DNA of 64,000 nucleotides from Petaurus breviceps papuanus (Eukaryota > Chordata > Mammalia > Diprotodontia > Petauridae): the NCBI GenBank assembly GCA_028583685.1, contig JAMXIF010001119.1:2461248-2525247 (forward strand). The letters run 5' to 3'. Below the pieces are notes generated by a model that ran no database searches, had not been told where the DNA came from, and worked only from the letters and a program-made list of their open reading frames with translations. The translations under genes were made by a program, and so were the position numbers. Positions within the stretch are counted from its first letter, which is position 1; every line of letters begins with the position of its first letter. Positions 19,714 to 30,420 of this stretch are shown here, piece after piece.

Positions 19714-20129
19714 ATAGGCAAAGAAGTCGATAAATTCTTGGCTTGCCTTTAATGATTGATTTCAATCTTCAAAATATGGAGGAAGCAATAGGAAGAACTG
19801 TTAATCTACATCTGATTCTGACCAAGATGAGGAACTTGTTGCCAAAGTAAAAATGGCAGGGTGGGAGGAAGAAACCATGACATCTTTGAGTTCATGTGAG
19901 GTAAAGTGGAAAAAGGAAAGTCTAGCCTGACATAAAACTTAGCTTTTGAGATCAGATTTCAAAGGGTTTAGAAGAAAGATAAGTAGAATAACATGGTCTA
20001 CAACTCTACAGATCAAGTTGACCCAAGAGGAGTAGAACACTTTCAGGAACAAAAAAAAAAAGAGAGAGCTCATATGGATTCACAGGAAACTCTTCTACCA
20101 ACAAATATTTTTAAAAGATATGTCCAATA
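19714..20129. other. Unassigned, possibly old LINE
   Basis: It contains GATCAAGTTGACCCAAGAGG and an A run at about 20051. I cannot place it in a family. Confidence 0.3.
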
Positions 20130-20690
20130 CTATAGAAATGGTCAATATGAAGAATTTAGAGAAACTTAGGAAGATTTATATGAACTGATTTAGAAAACAG
20201 CATATATGATCTCAACAATAATATAAAGGAAAATAATTTGAAAGACTCTAAAACTGATTAATGTAGTAACTGTCATGTCTTCGGAAAACTAGTGGTGACA
20301 TACATTCTACCCCTTGGGAGAAAGTTGATAGACTAGAGGCAGAATGGAACATGTAATTTTTGACCTTGTCAACGTGCTGTGTTGTTTTACTCTACCTATT
20401 TATTATAAAGAGAGGTTTTATTGGTGGAGGTAGGGTGAAGGGGGAATCAGTAGAAAGTTACAGAGATACAAAAGTAAAAGGGAAATATATCAATAAAACT
20501 TTTAAAAACACATAGAAAAAGTAACAATTTCAAAAATGACACAGAATTGGGGCAATTTTGTTACTACTTTGCTAAATTGAATATATACTTTGCAAAATAA
20601 CTGTTGTTTATAGCTTTATTGGCAGTGCTTTTGTTGTTGTTGTGTACTGGAATATTTGTTGATGGTTGTTAAGTTCATTAAAAAAAGGAA
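20130..20690 (+). mobile_element. Old L1 LINE 3' end(s)
   Basis: TTATATGAACTGATTTAGAA, GTCAACGTGCTGTGTTGTTT, AGAGAGGTTTTATTGGTGGA and ATCAATAAAACTTTTAAAAA mark one 3' end to about 20520. A second piece with ATTTGTTGATGGTTGTTAAG follows to about 20690. Confidence 0.65.
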
Positions 20691-20694
20691 ATGT

Positions 20695-22905
20695 CTGAGG
20701 GGGAAAGGCATGTAAAGAAGATAGAAGCAAGAACAGGTAATTGTGGCTGACTGAAAAGTGTCCTGTGAGAATAGAGTCTGGAACATTAAAGCTCAGAATG
20801 AATTGATGTTGGTGATAAATTATGTGGACAATAAAAAGAATTATTTTTTTAGCAATGTTATAGGCAGAAGTAAAAACCAAAAGGGATAATACCACTACTG
20901 TGGGCTGATTGACTAACAGATGCTGAAAATAAGGGAAAAACTACTCAATCTTTATTTTATTTCTGTTTTCTTTACCATGAAGAATAATTTTTGCAATGGG
21001 AATGATAAATGAAAATAGGGAATTGAAATTCAAGATAAGGAAAAACATGATAAGAAAGCCTCTGGCTTCCCTCAATGATTCAATCCTTCAGGACCCTAAA
21101 ATAATATGGCAGAATATGGGGAGGAGGGGAATTTGAAGGATATGATTGTGGAATATCTATCTTTGAAATATCATGGATAATATGAAAGAAGCTGTGGAAC
21201 TAGAGACATCCAAATATTATCCTGTGTGTGTTTTTTTAATTGGAAAGAAAGAGGATTTTTCATATCACATGCCAGTGAATTTTACTTTAATTTATGGAAA
21301 AAAAATCTAGAGTGTATTACTGAAAAGATGGTTTGTGAAGACTTAGAAAGAGAAATGGGGATTATTAAGAGTCAGCATAGGTCCAAGAAGATAAGACATG
21401 TACAACTAATCTGATTTTCTTTTTTAATACTGTTATTCAACTGGTAGCTGAGGAAACACTGTAGACAAAATATATTTGGTTTTCAAGAAGGGATTTGGCA
21501 ATGTTTCTAATGATATCCTTGTGAATAAGATGGAATACAATGGTCTAAAGGACAGTATCATTAGGTAGAATCAGAATGGCTTAGATGACTGTAGCAGCAA
21601 GCACACTGGCATACCCAGGACAGCTGCTAGCACAGGTTCTTATACCTACTTTAATATGAAACATAGCTGTTTAAGAGGCCAATAATCTTTTTTAATTACA
21701 TTCACTAGTTCAGGGGAAAAGTCAACACCCTGAACTTCAGAGAAAATACACACAGAAAAATAAAGACCAACAGAGAGGTCTCTAACAGCCTAAATCAAAG
21801 CAGTAATGCTGTACACTTTACATACATGCCTGGATAGAGAAAGCCTTTACATAGGAGTAGTTGGGGAGCTCTGAACACATAGACACTCAGAATCTTGACC
21901 AAGGAATCACAAGATCCTTCTCATAAGCGAGTCCCCAAAGCAAAATACCAACTTAGAGTATATGTATACACACACACACACACACACACTCACACTCACA
22001 CACACACACTCATACCCACACACACACTCACACACACACACACACACATATAGAAAGCTCACAACCTTCTGACTCAATGCCTAATTAGAAATTAGCAAAA
22101 AGTTGAAAGCATTGCTACAAGCAAGCCTCCCCCTAAGCAAGCTTCTGTGAGGCCTATTAATGGGCAGGGAAGATCTTAAATTCCATTAACGTTACAATGA
22201 CCAAATCCAAAGAATAGTCTGCAATGGCTTGATATCAAACTGAAAGCAAGTCTCTAGAAGTGCTTCTGGGATCTGTCCTTGGTCCTGTGTTGTTCAATAT
22301 TTTTATCAACAACTTGGCTGAAGGTATGGATTAATTCATTCTTTAGAGGGCATATGTCACTTTTACAAATGACACAAAGCTGAGAGGGAAAATAAACTCA
22401 TGGGATAACAAAATTAGGATCCAAAAACCTCCAGACAGACTAGAATGAGTTGAATCCAATACAATGAAATTTAATAAGGTTAGAAATAAGGCCTTATACT
22501 ATGGTTTAAACAAAATCAACTGTATAAGTATGGGATAGGTGAGATTTAGCTAGATAATAATTCATGTAAAAATACCTAGATGTTTGGTGGACTACAAGTT
22601 ACAAGTGAAGTACTATAGTTAAAAAAAAATTAATGTATCTTTAATTGCATTCATAGAAGCACAGTGCTGAAAACAAAGGAAACTATAATCAAATTGTGTC
22701 CTGCCTGGGTCAGAACATACCTGTAATGACAATGATAAGCTGAAAAGTATCCCAAAAAGGGTGACCAAAATGATGAAGAACTTGGAAATCATGCCACATA
22801 AGAAATAGTTGAAGGAACTGGGGGACTTATTCTTGAGAAGAGAAAGACTTAAGGCACATGTGAATAGCTAAGCTAAAGTAACTTTAGGCTGTTGTGTGGA
22901 AGGAG
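20695..22905 (+). mobile_element. CR1/L3 LINE, long forward copy, split by an LTR
   Basis: The reverse transcriptase domain is visible at 22260-22304, reading VLLGSVLGPVLFNIF, the classical GxPQGSxLGPxLF motif. A TNDTKL word near 22357, in place of the usual ADDTKL, follows. The upstream part includes TTTGATTGGG-like and GGTAGCTGAGGAAACACTGT blocks. The downstream part includes AAAGGGTGACCAAAATGATG and GAAGGAACTGGGGGACTTAT. Stops and shifts make it untranslatable. The solo LTR at 21590-22196 is inserted in it. Confidence 0.75.
21590..22196 (-). mobile_element. Solo LTR (subgroup B, reverse) with CA expansion
   Basis: It runs from TGTAGCAGCAAGCACA to the reverse of the TGTAACG start. A perfect 5-bp duplication ATGAC is at 21585-21589 and 22197-22201. 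A (CA)n/(CACACT)n expansion at about 21969-22048, in the promoter half, explains its extra length over the other copies. It is a fossil without an internal region, inserted into a CR1/L3 LINE and therefore younger than that LINE. Confidence 0.92.
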
Positions 22906-22974
22906 AATCAGACATATTCCATGCCTCCCACTTGCTTTTGCCTTTTGGGGCCCAAGAGACCAAGCCTAAGCCCT

Positions 22975-23290
22975 CTTTCATGAGTCAGCTTTTCAGATAT
23001 TTGAGAGGGCTACAATGATGCCCTCTCCTCTCCACTAGTCTCAAGTCTTTTCTTCTTTAGGTTAAATATCACCAGTTCCTTCAAGTGATCCTCACTTGAC
23101 TTGAACTCAATGTTCTTCATCATCTTGGCTTCTCTCCTTTGGAAACTGTCCTTCCTACAATCTTGCATCTAGAACTAAGAACAATATTCCAGATGCTATT
23201 TGACAAGATGCTATTTGTGGGACTTTTATCACCCTAGTGACAGACACTATGGATTTCTGAAGGCAACCTAACATCACATTAACTTTTAAA
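22975..23290 (-). mobile_element. CR1/L3 LINE (reverse)
   Basis: TTCATCATCTTGGCTTCTCT, CAGTTCCTTCAAGTGATCCT and AACAATATTCCAGATGCTAT are the reverse of the CR1/L3 C-terminal region. The same region is present in forward sense at about 22750-22860, so the two copies face each other. Confidence 0.72.
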
Positions 23291-23539
23291 AAAAATTTTC
23301 CCCAAGTGCCTATATTTACCTATCCTTAATGTTGAGGTTGAAATCATTTTCTTCTAAGATTTCTCTGATAATTTTTTTTCCTTCCTTAGAACCTAGGGAT
23401 CTCCCCAGAGGCTGAGGAGGGAGCCTCCTGGCATTGTGCTTGCAACCATGGGAGATGGGAGCAGAGGAGATAGGGAATGACTCCCCCCAAGGTCCCTTCC
23501 CTCCAAAACATATATAATCTAATACAAAATAGAATGCTA
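23291..23539. other. No feature recognised
   Basis: A/T-rich runs at 23286-23300, otherwise unassigned. Confidence 0.3.
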
Positions 23540-23850
23540 TAGCCCTTAATAAGGTAGTACAAAAAGGTAGAACTAAAAGAATAAAGAGAATCCTTCTAGT
23601 TAGGGGGCAGTTAGGAGAAAGGTCAGGGAAGTTTTTCTGGAAGAGGTGGAAACTTCACTGGGTCTTGAAATATGAATGAATGGTCATTGAAAAATTATTT
23701 ATTAAGCACATGTGTAAGGCACTGTCCTCAGCCCTAGGGTCACAAATAAAATATTGTGACAGTCCCAGCCTCCTTAAAGGGAGGGATTCCCTATTATATT
23801 CTAAAAGGAAAGACAACATACAGACAAAAGAATGCTGACCAAAGAAGGGA
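23540..23850 (-). mobile_element. L2 LINE 3' pieces (reverse), rearranged
   Basis: GGTCAGGGAAGTTTTTCTGG and ACTGGGTCTTGAAATATGAA (about 23622-23677) precede AAATTATTTATTAAGCACAT and GCACTGTCCTCAGCCCTAGG. The order is not that of one intact copy, so two fragments are joined. Confidence 0.65.
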
Positions 23851-24444
23851 ATTTTTGTTTTCAAGAGTCATAGAAATGATGGGTAGAGGCATAGGGCAGA
23901 AAATCAAGGCCTTTCCAGAGGCAATAGTAGTATTGATTTGATCATTTTTCCAGAACAAGAAGTGGAAACTGAGGGAAGATGGCGAAGAAACCAGAGCATG
24001 TGTTCAGAGTGGATGAATGTGAAGAATGGTGTGGAGTCAGCCATTTATAATCAGGCAGATAAATTTATACTCACTCATGTCAATCAACACTAACTGTAGA
24101 TTGGAGTTCCAAAGCTGAGTGGGTTAATTCATCCAGGGAAAAAGGCTGACCTGGAAGAGGGGCAACTGCGGGGTGGAATATTTGCTGGGTGGCTGGGTGT
24201 CTGGCTGGATGTCTGAAAGGGAGTAGTCACCTATTTTCCCCTGAGTTTGCCTTCTAATTTTCCTCCTTAGTAACTTCTGCCTCCCTCCTGGATACAAAGA
24301 AGTCATTTCAAGTGAAGGAACCTTGATGGGCAAAGGTATGATGCTGGATAATTCAGGAAATTTGTAATAAATAATCCAGTTTAGTGGAGTATAGAATGTG
24401 TGTATGTATCCTATATGTAGATAAAGATATCTATATCTATATAT

Positions 24445-24447
<3 letters not shown>
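23851..24447. other. No feature recognised
   Basis: Single-copy-looking. A small CTGG-rich patch lies at 24186-24216. Confidence 0.3.

Positions 24448-24502
<55 letters not shown>
24448..24502. repeat. (TC)n microsatellite
   Basis: A nearly pure TC run. The Arg-Glu-rich and Ser-Leu-rich frames over it are artefacts. Confidence 0.95.
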
Positions 24503-24506
<4 letters not shown>

Positions 24507-25284
24507 TCTCCCTCCAGAAAGACTCCAAGAAGGCAGGAGGCCAGATTATGGAAGCTCTCAAATATCAGGCAGAGGAACCCTTTCTTTGGTAGATGCTGGG
24601 GGAACACTGAGAGCTTTTGTGCAGGGGAGGGACATCATCAAAACTGTGTTTTAGGGAGATTGCTTCTCCTTTTCTTGTATTTCTTTCCAACTGGATATTC
24701 TTCCAATTAGTGAGGAGTCATTCTGACTGAGTTTGCTGGACTGAAACCCAGGCTTTAAAAAAATTCCATCTTGCACCAAGATATCCTGCAGATATCTTTG
24801 CCTCTAGATATACCATAGTCACAAATTGCCATTTTCAGCCTTCCCTACAATTTCCTCAGAAGCCATTGGATCAGCCTCTTTGGATTTGTTAAAAAAATGT
24901 TTTTTGGAGTCAAGTAATGTTTTTCCTATGTCTATAGTTAGGGGAATGTAGGGAAATTTTACCACCACCACCCCAAACACCCATCAAAGAAAGGCCACAT
25001 TTGCCTGAATCCCCTCATTGTCTTCTAACTGGCTGCTAGCAGGTGCCTAACCCTGCCTCTTCTCTAGCTCTTTAGTCAGATGTATGGTACATGGGGGAGG
25101 TTCATGATAACATCTGGCAGGTTAAGGATTCTGGGTTAGAACTGGAGTGTTAGTGTTGGCCCATTAGACTCATAGAGATTTTCTAAGAAAATCTCAACTC
25201 TCAAAAAATATCCAGCTTGAGCTGTGAGTCTCATTAAACAGAAATAAAAATTTAGATGACACGTGCTGAGCCCAGTGTAGAGTT
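24503..25284. other. No feature recognised
   Basis: The section at 24700-24900 has non-repetitive, conserved-looking texture but no decisive motif. Confidence 0.25.
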
Positions 25285-25420
25285 TTGAGCATGTCCTTCC
25301 ATCTCTCCAAATCCTACCCAATCCTTCAAGACTCAAATGAGATGCAGTATTCTTAAGGAAGTCTTCAGGGATCAATCTAACCACTTTCTGAACTCCTGTC
25401 CCCATAGTCTTCACAGTTAA
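25285..25420 (+). mobile_element. L2 LINE body fragment
   Basis: CCTACCCAATCCTTCAAGAC, AGGAAGTCTTCAGGGATCAA and CTAACCACTTTCTGAACTCC match the forward L2 region that precedes its 3' end. Confidence 0.65.
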
Positions 25421-25867
25421 TATGATCCTGGGACCACATCAGTAATCACTGGTAATCAAGAATCACATGACTGACTATATGACCTTGAAAGTGTAGTATA
25501 ATTCAATATTCTAATACAGAAATTAGAGCTCTTGAAAAACAGCAGATGGCATGAGAAACAGTTCAGGTCTTAATGTCACTGGGCTACTCCAGCTAATTGT
25601 CATACAGAACTCCTGAAGCCTCCCTTCTTTGCAGAGACTGCCCTTCACACTCTATTTTTACCTTTAACCTTGCTTCATTTTGTGTGATGGGAGTCTGGCA
25701 GGCACGCCTTGCACTTCCCAAGTGGGAACCTGAGGAACTCGTGTCTTGCAGTTGTGATAATACATTAACAGAAGTGCCTTGGAGAGATTGGGGAATATGC
25801 ATGGACATTCTGTAACTGTTTCCAGTCTGCTAATCATGGAGTTAAGAGAAGCCTTTTTGGATTCCTT
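25421..25867. other. Unassigned; possibly conserved single-copy DNA
   Basis: The part at 25600-25830 is repeat-free with balanced composition and is open in one frame on each strand (72 and 71 codons). The antisense overlap and lack of family resemblance argue against a gene. Confidence 0.25.
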
Positions 25868-25884
25868 GGGGGGGGGGGGGGGGG
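25868..25884. repeat. Poly-G run
   Basis: Seventeen consecutive G bases. The exact length may be a sequencing or assembly estimate. Confidence 0.85.
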
Positions 25885-25909
25885 AGGAATCTTCTAGTCA
25901 ATCTTCTGA

Positions 25910-26745
25910 GTCCTACTATGTGCCTATGCCTGTGTGCTAGTAGGTATAAGAGAAACAAAAAAAGAACAGTCCCTACTCTTGAGGATCTCACTGTCTAATG
26001 AGGGAAATGATAGCAACAAATAGGTGCAAACAAGTTAAATGAAGGATAAATAGGAAATAATCAATAGAGGGAAATCTCTGGAATGAGAAGAGTTTGTGAA
26101 AGATTTGCTGCAGACAGTGAGATTTTAGCTGGAATTTGAAGAAAGTCAGGAGACAGAAATAATAAAAAGAGTCTTCCAGGCATGGGAGACAGCCAATGAA
26201 AATGTCCAGGGCCAAGAGATGAAGTGGTTTTTTTGAGGAACAGGAAGGAAGCCAGTATCACCGGATCACAGAGTATGTGTGTGGAGGGGTATAAAGTGTA
26301 AAAAGACTGGAGGGGGGAGGGTGATACTGGGTTATGAAGGACTGTGAACACCAAATAAAGGATTTTGTATTTGACCCTGGAGGTGATAGGGAGCCACTGG
26401 GGTTTTCTGAGTTGAAGGGTATGTGTGTGTGACAGGGTCAGACCTGTGTTTTAGGTAAATCATTCTGGCAATTGAATAGAGAATGGACAGGAGTGGGGAG
26501 AGACTTGGGGGCAGGCAGACCTACCAACAGGCTATTGCAATAGCCCAGGTATGAGATGATCAGGACCTGCACCAGGGTGGTGGCTGTGCCAGAGAAGAGA
26601 TGGGGGAATTTTGGAGGAATATTGCAAAGGTGAAATTGACAGACCCTGGTAAAAGAAGGGATATGGGGAAGGAGGGAGTAGTTTGAAATTGTGAGGAGTT
26701 GAGGGTGATGCCTGGGTTGCAAGACTGGGGAAGTTTTTAAGAAAA
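25910..26745 (-). mobile_element. L2 LINE, long reverse copy
   Basis: The order CCTACTCTTGAGGATCTCAC, TTCCAGGCATGGGAGACAGC, GGATTTTGTATTTGACCCTG, GGGAGCCACTGGGGTTTTCT, CAGGCTATTGCAATAGCCCA and TGCACCAGGGTGGTGGCTGT follows the reverse L2 body without large gaps. It is one of the best-kept L2 copies in the window. Confidence 0.85.
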
Positions 26746-26768
26746 CATGAGTCAGTCTTGGCCTAATC

Positions 26769-26914
26769 CAGGGAAACCTGCAGCCTGGAGGTCACATGTG
26801 GCCCTCTAGGTCCTCAACTGCAGCCCTTTGACTGAATCCAAACTTCTATAAAACTTGGACTCAGTCAAAAGGCTGCACCCAAAGACCTAGAAAGCCACAG
26901 GTTCCCCAGCCCTG
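26769..26914. mobile_element. hAT-type miniature element, copy 2, near palindrome
   Basis: It runs from CAGGGAAACCTGCAGCC to CAGGTTCCCCAGCCCTG; the two halves are inverted copies, each with a TTTGACTGA or TCAGTCAAA word. An 8-bp duplication with one mismatch, GCCTAATC / GCCTAGTC, is at 26761-26768 and 26915-26922. Confidence 0.85.
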
Positions 26915-26922
26915 GCCTAGTC

Positions 26923-27544
26923 TTTTGCCTCAGTTCGTCCAGTTCTGCTTGAGATTGGACTCTTTTGCTCATGGTGAAAAAGAATGCTCTAAGAGGAAAA
27001 ACCTTGAGGCTTTCTCCCTATTGAGGCAATATGGTTTCTAAGAAAGGGGCCTTAGACCTTGGCCTCTGTGTTTGTTCTTTTCCCTTCTAGGTGAAGGGAT
27101 CGAGACCTCTGATCTTTCCAAAGTCAGTAGAGTACCCAGGCATCTTAGTTGCTGCCTATGCAACATCAGTGCTTCAAAGAGCAAAGAATGACCTTTGGAA
27201 CCCAATCTTGCAGCAAATGAGACAAAGACTTACCCAATATTGGTGCCAAATTTGGATGTGAACATGGAGGAAACAATATTATGTAAGAACTAAGTTTTGA
27301 ACCCACTCTCAACAGAGACCAAAGTGGGAAAGGAAAGAGTGTGCCTCCCAAGGTAGCAGGGGGAAGTGGTTGCACTTTTGCCATTGCTATATGTTTGAAG
27401 TAAATATACTTTGTAAAAGCAAATTGATGTGAAATGATGAAATAGAACTGGGGTGTTACTCACTAGTGGCTGACTGTAGGATCCTGAGATAGAGATGTAG
27501 CCAGCCTGGCTCTGGGAGAATAGGCTAAGGCACATTCATTGTAC
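26923..27544. other. No gene seen; acceptor-donor junction at 27071-27096
   Basis: The run TTTGTTCTTTTCCCTTCTAG ends at 27090 and is followed at once by GTGAAGGG. This resembles a recursive splice site but is weak. Otherwise there is no recognised repeat. Confidence 0.3.
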
Positions 27545-27785
27545 TTGTATTATAATTATTTGCATGTGTTGTTTATCTTTGACACTAGATTGCAAATCCA
27601 CTGAGGGTAAGGATTCTATGTTACTAATGTACTGGTCTCACAATCCCCAGTGACTATGTCCATCATGGTGCTCTGACAGCCACTCCTCTATTTGGACTTC
27701 AGTTTCCTTATCTAGAAAATGAAGGATTTGAACCTGATGGCCTCAAAGGTCCCTTTCAATACTAAATCCTATAATCCTTACATTA
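27545..27785 (+). mobile_element. L2 3' end followed by a MIR3-like SINE
   Basis: TAGATTGCAAATCCACTGAG and GGTAAGGATTCTATG (27582-27618) are the L2 end. CTTCAGTTTCCTTATCTAGA and CTCAAAGGTCCCTTTCAATA (27698-27760) are the MIR3-like end. Confidence 0.65.
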
Positions 27786-27954
27786 AATTAAATTAAATGT
27801 TGGATTGGATTGAGTTCAAAATGTCTTGTATTGTTCTCTTATTTCAAGTATGTAACTCTTGTCTCCCCAACAAGAATGTATGATTCCCAGGGTCTTTTCC
27901 TTCTCTCCTGTCTTCCAGAGACAGACAAAGGGGACACAAGACCCTCTTGCACAA

Positions 27955-28420
27955 GACAATGGGGACAGGGATTTACTATATTATTTCACTGGTATAAGGA
28001 ATTCTCAGATGAGGAAACTCCCTCTCCCAATGCAGGTTGGTAACTTCCCTTCAATTTATAGTCTAATAGAGTTGCCTAGTGCACTGAGAGGGCAGCTGGG
28101 TGGCTCAGTGGATAGAGCTCTGGGTCTGGAGTCAAAAAGACTCATCTTCCCGAGATCAGATCTGGCCTCAGATACTTGCTAGTTGTGTGACCCTGGATCA
28201 GTCACTTAACCGCAGTTCCTCATCTGTAAAATGAGTTGGAGAAGGAAATGACAAACCCCTCCAGTATCTTTGCCAAGAAAACTCTAAATGGTCTCAGGAA
28301 GAGTCAGAAATGACTGAAAAACAACAGCATACACTATGAGGTTAAATGAATTGCCAAAATCACACAGCTAGCATGCATCAAGGAATCCTTGGGCTTCCTG
28401 TTTCCAAGGTCAGTTTTCTA
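27955..28420. repeat. Unclassified dispersed repeat, copy 3, split by a MAR1
   Basis: TTATTTCACTGGTATAAGGA, GATGAGGAAACTCCCTCTCC and AGTCTAATAGAGTTGCCTAG lie before the MAR1; AGGTTAAATGAATTGCCAAA and CACACAGCTAGCATG lie after it. Confidence 0.5.
28091..28332 (+). mobile_element. MAR1 SINE
   Basis: The head GGCAGCTGGGTGGCTCAGTG, the CORE part TGTGTGACCCTGGATCAGTC and the tail ending AAATGACTGAAAAACAACAG are present. Confidence 0.92.
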
Positions 28421-28579
28421 GTCACTAAAACAGGATGCCACTCAGGGGACACAGAAGATGAAAGCTAAATCCCTATTGGTTAGTTGGATGAATGAAAAAG
28501 AAGACCAAAGAGTACTAGATAGTAGTTAATCAAGTGCATAGCCCACAGTGAGTTCCCCACCTTCCAAGTACCGCCAACA
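28421..28579. other. Unassigned spacer
   Basis: No recognised feature. Confidence 0.3.
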
Positions 28580-28840
28580 TATGTCTTGTCTCCCCAACAA
28601 ACTTCAGAAAGTCAAGGATTACTTCTTAAACTTCTTTGTATACTCCCCAAAGGGTCATATTGTCAGATTTTTTTTAGTAAAATAGAAAAATAGTTGGGCT
28701 AGGCAGGAATCTTCCAACAGGGCCCCTCTCTGATACCTCAAGTGCCGTTCTGGTCATTATAGTAGAGAACTAAGCAAATGCACAGTAAGTATTTAAGGAA
28801 TGTTTGTTCAATTGAATTAAATTGAATTAAGCAGAGTTGA
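28580..28840 (+). mobile_element. L2 LINE 3' end, interrupted
   Basis: GTCTTGTCTCCCCAACAAAC and CTTTGTATACTCCCCAAAGG, then GCACAGTAAGTATTTAAGGA with AATTGAATTAAATTGAATTA as the terminal repeat, match an L2 end with some foreign sequence between. Confidence 0.55.
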
Positions 28841-29459
28841 ACTGAGGAATACTAGTGGGAAAGGGAGTGATCTAACTATGAATAAATGGAGAAATGGACT
28901 TTTTTCTCCATGAACCCTTTCCTTTTCTCTCACTTTCACCCCTCATTAGCTTCTTTCTACTTCCGACATCCCCGGTCTAAGTATCATTGGGTCCTTTCTC
29001 ACCTCCTTTTACAACCAAATCCCCTTCCACTATTTATTCTTTTAATCTCTGAAATCTGCCCTTTCTCTCCTTCCCCATTAGTTCAGTGATCAGAATAATT
29101 GTCATTCCAGGGTAAATGGTGGTGGGGGGGGGGGGTTTTTTCCCGGTTTTTTTTGGAGAGGGGGGGGGGGGGCAATTCTAACACAAGGAAGATGAATGAA
29201 ACTTGAAGTCACTGTACCAGTTCTACTTAGAATATTTGATTTCTTATTTTTCTACTCCCTTCCTCTTTGATTCATTCATCCCTTTGCCCCTCCACTGTGT
29301 TGTAGGGCATGGATTTGTTTTTAAAACTAAAGAGAATTCACTCATTTTGTGAGAATTTGGGGAAGCCCCTGGACAGAAGTGATGATATTTTGGAATCTTA
29401 CAAAAACCCAGGCTTGGAATCACTGGGTGAAATGGAAGGAATGATAGACTTGTTATAGG
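28841..29459. other. Unassigned, with poly-G/poly-T patch at 29120-29174
   Basis: The patch alternates long G and T runs and may be poorly assembled. The C/T-rich part at 28900-29085 could be an old L2 body piece but is not clear. Confidence 0.35.
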
Positions 29460-29683
29460 GTGGTTTTAGTTGTGTGGGACGCTTTGTGACCTCATTTGGA
29501 ATTTTCTTAACAAAGACAATGGAGTGATTTGTACAGCTCATTTTCCAGATGAGGAACTGAGTCAAACAGGGTTAAGTGACTTGTCCAGGTCAGACATCTA
29601 AGAAGTGTCTGAGGCCAGATTTGAACTTAGAAGGATGAGTCTTGACCCCAGGCCTGGCACTCAATCCTTGCACCACCTACAGA
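29460..29683 (-). mobile_element. MAR1 SINE (reverse), diverged
   Basis: TTTGGAATTTTCTTAACAAA, GATGAGGAACTGAGTCAAAC and TGTCTGAGGCCAGATTTGAA are visible; the head is reduced. Confidence 0.85.
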
Positions 29684-29685
29684 AG

Positions 29686-29921
29686 ACAAAAAAAAAAAAA
29701 GAGGGGGGGGGGGAGAGAGAGAGGTAAGAAGAATGGGGAATGAGGAGAGTATTACAGACAGGAGATAAAAAACAGAAGAGGGCAGAAAAAGGGGAGGCAG
29801 AGAATGTCAGAACAGAGGAAGGAGAATGGGGAACGGAAAGCAGAGAGATAGAAGGGGAGAGGGGACGGTTAGAAAACAGAGTATTAGAGAGAAAATGCAG
29901 CTTTCCCCAAAAGGTATCCCT

Positions 29922-29970
<49 letters not shown>
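29686..29970. repeat. A run, purine-rich tract and (GT)n microsatellite
   Basis: An A run at 29688-29700 and G run to 29713 begin a purine-rich tract up to about 29900. A (GT)n run follows at about 29926-29968. Confidence 0.9.
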
Positions 29971-30059
29971 TGTGTGCTCTGCTCTGTATACTTGTCCGCT
30001 TACAAATACTATTATGTCAGCAGCTGTAGCAGGACTTTAATCCTCTGGGTAAGTCGGAC

Positions 30060-30420
30060 ACACAAAATTCCCTTCTCCCTCCCCTCCAGCCCCCCACCTT
30101 TGGCCTCCAGTGCCTGCCCGCATCCGCTTCAATAGGGGCGGTGTGCACCTGCGGGGAGGGGCCGGGCGTCGGCTCTCTGCTGTTGATCTCCGGACGCGGA
30201 GCATTATAAAGACTTGGGGCTTTGGTTTTTGAAGAGCTGACAGGCCTGGCTCTCTCCGCCTGACCCCCGACCTGCAGGTGGGCCGAGCCATTGTCGCCGG
30301 CACGTAAAGCCCCACGCGGGGCTGTGCTGGGCGCTGGAAAGGGGATCCATTTCAGGTCGGCTCAAAGAACAACAAACAGATGGGCCGGGTAGGGAGAGGT
30401 AACCCCCGCCCTGAGGTTTA
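30060..30420 (+). promoter_or_regulatory. CpG-rich block, candidate TATA promoter
   Basis: Seen: about 25 CpG sites cluster here, while surrounding DNA has almost none. It holds a GC box (GGGGCGG, 30137-30143), a GGGGAGGGGCCGGGCG stretch near 30155, and TATAAA at 30205-30210. About 65 bases after the TATA box comes CCTGCAG|GTGGGC (30271-30283), a plausible splice donor. Inferred: a + strand transcription start near 30235 with a short first exon. It could serve a coding gene, a long non-coding RNA or an alternative promoter, or be an orphan CpG island. The minus-strand frame through it is a by-product of GC content. Confidence 0.5.

Noticed and set aside
24124-24710. Arg-Glu-rich and Ser-Leu-rich frames on both strands
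   Set aside because: They are translations of the (TC)n microsatellite at 24448-24502.
25593-25815. Two antiparallel open frames of about 70 codons
   Set aside because: They overlap on opposite strands, have no recognisable domain and no splice or promoter context.
29740-30135. 131-codon frame with Cys-Val repeats
   Set aside because: It crosses a purine-rich tract and a (GT)n run.
30037-30315. Minus-strand 92-codon frame in the CpG block
   Set aside because: High GC content lowers stop frequency. The Arg/Pro-rich product has no family resemblance and lies antisense to the TATA box.
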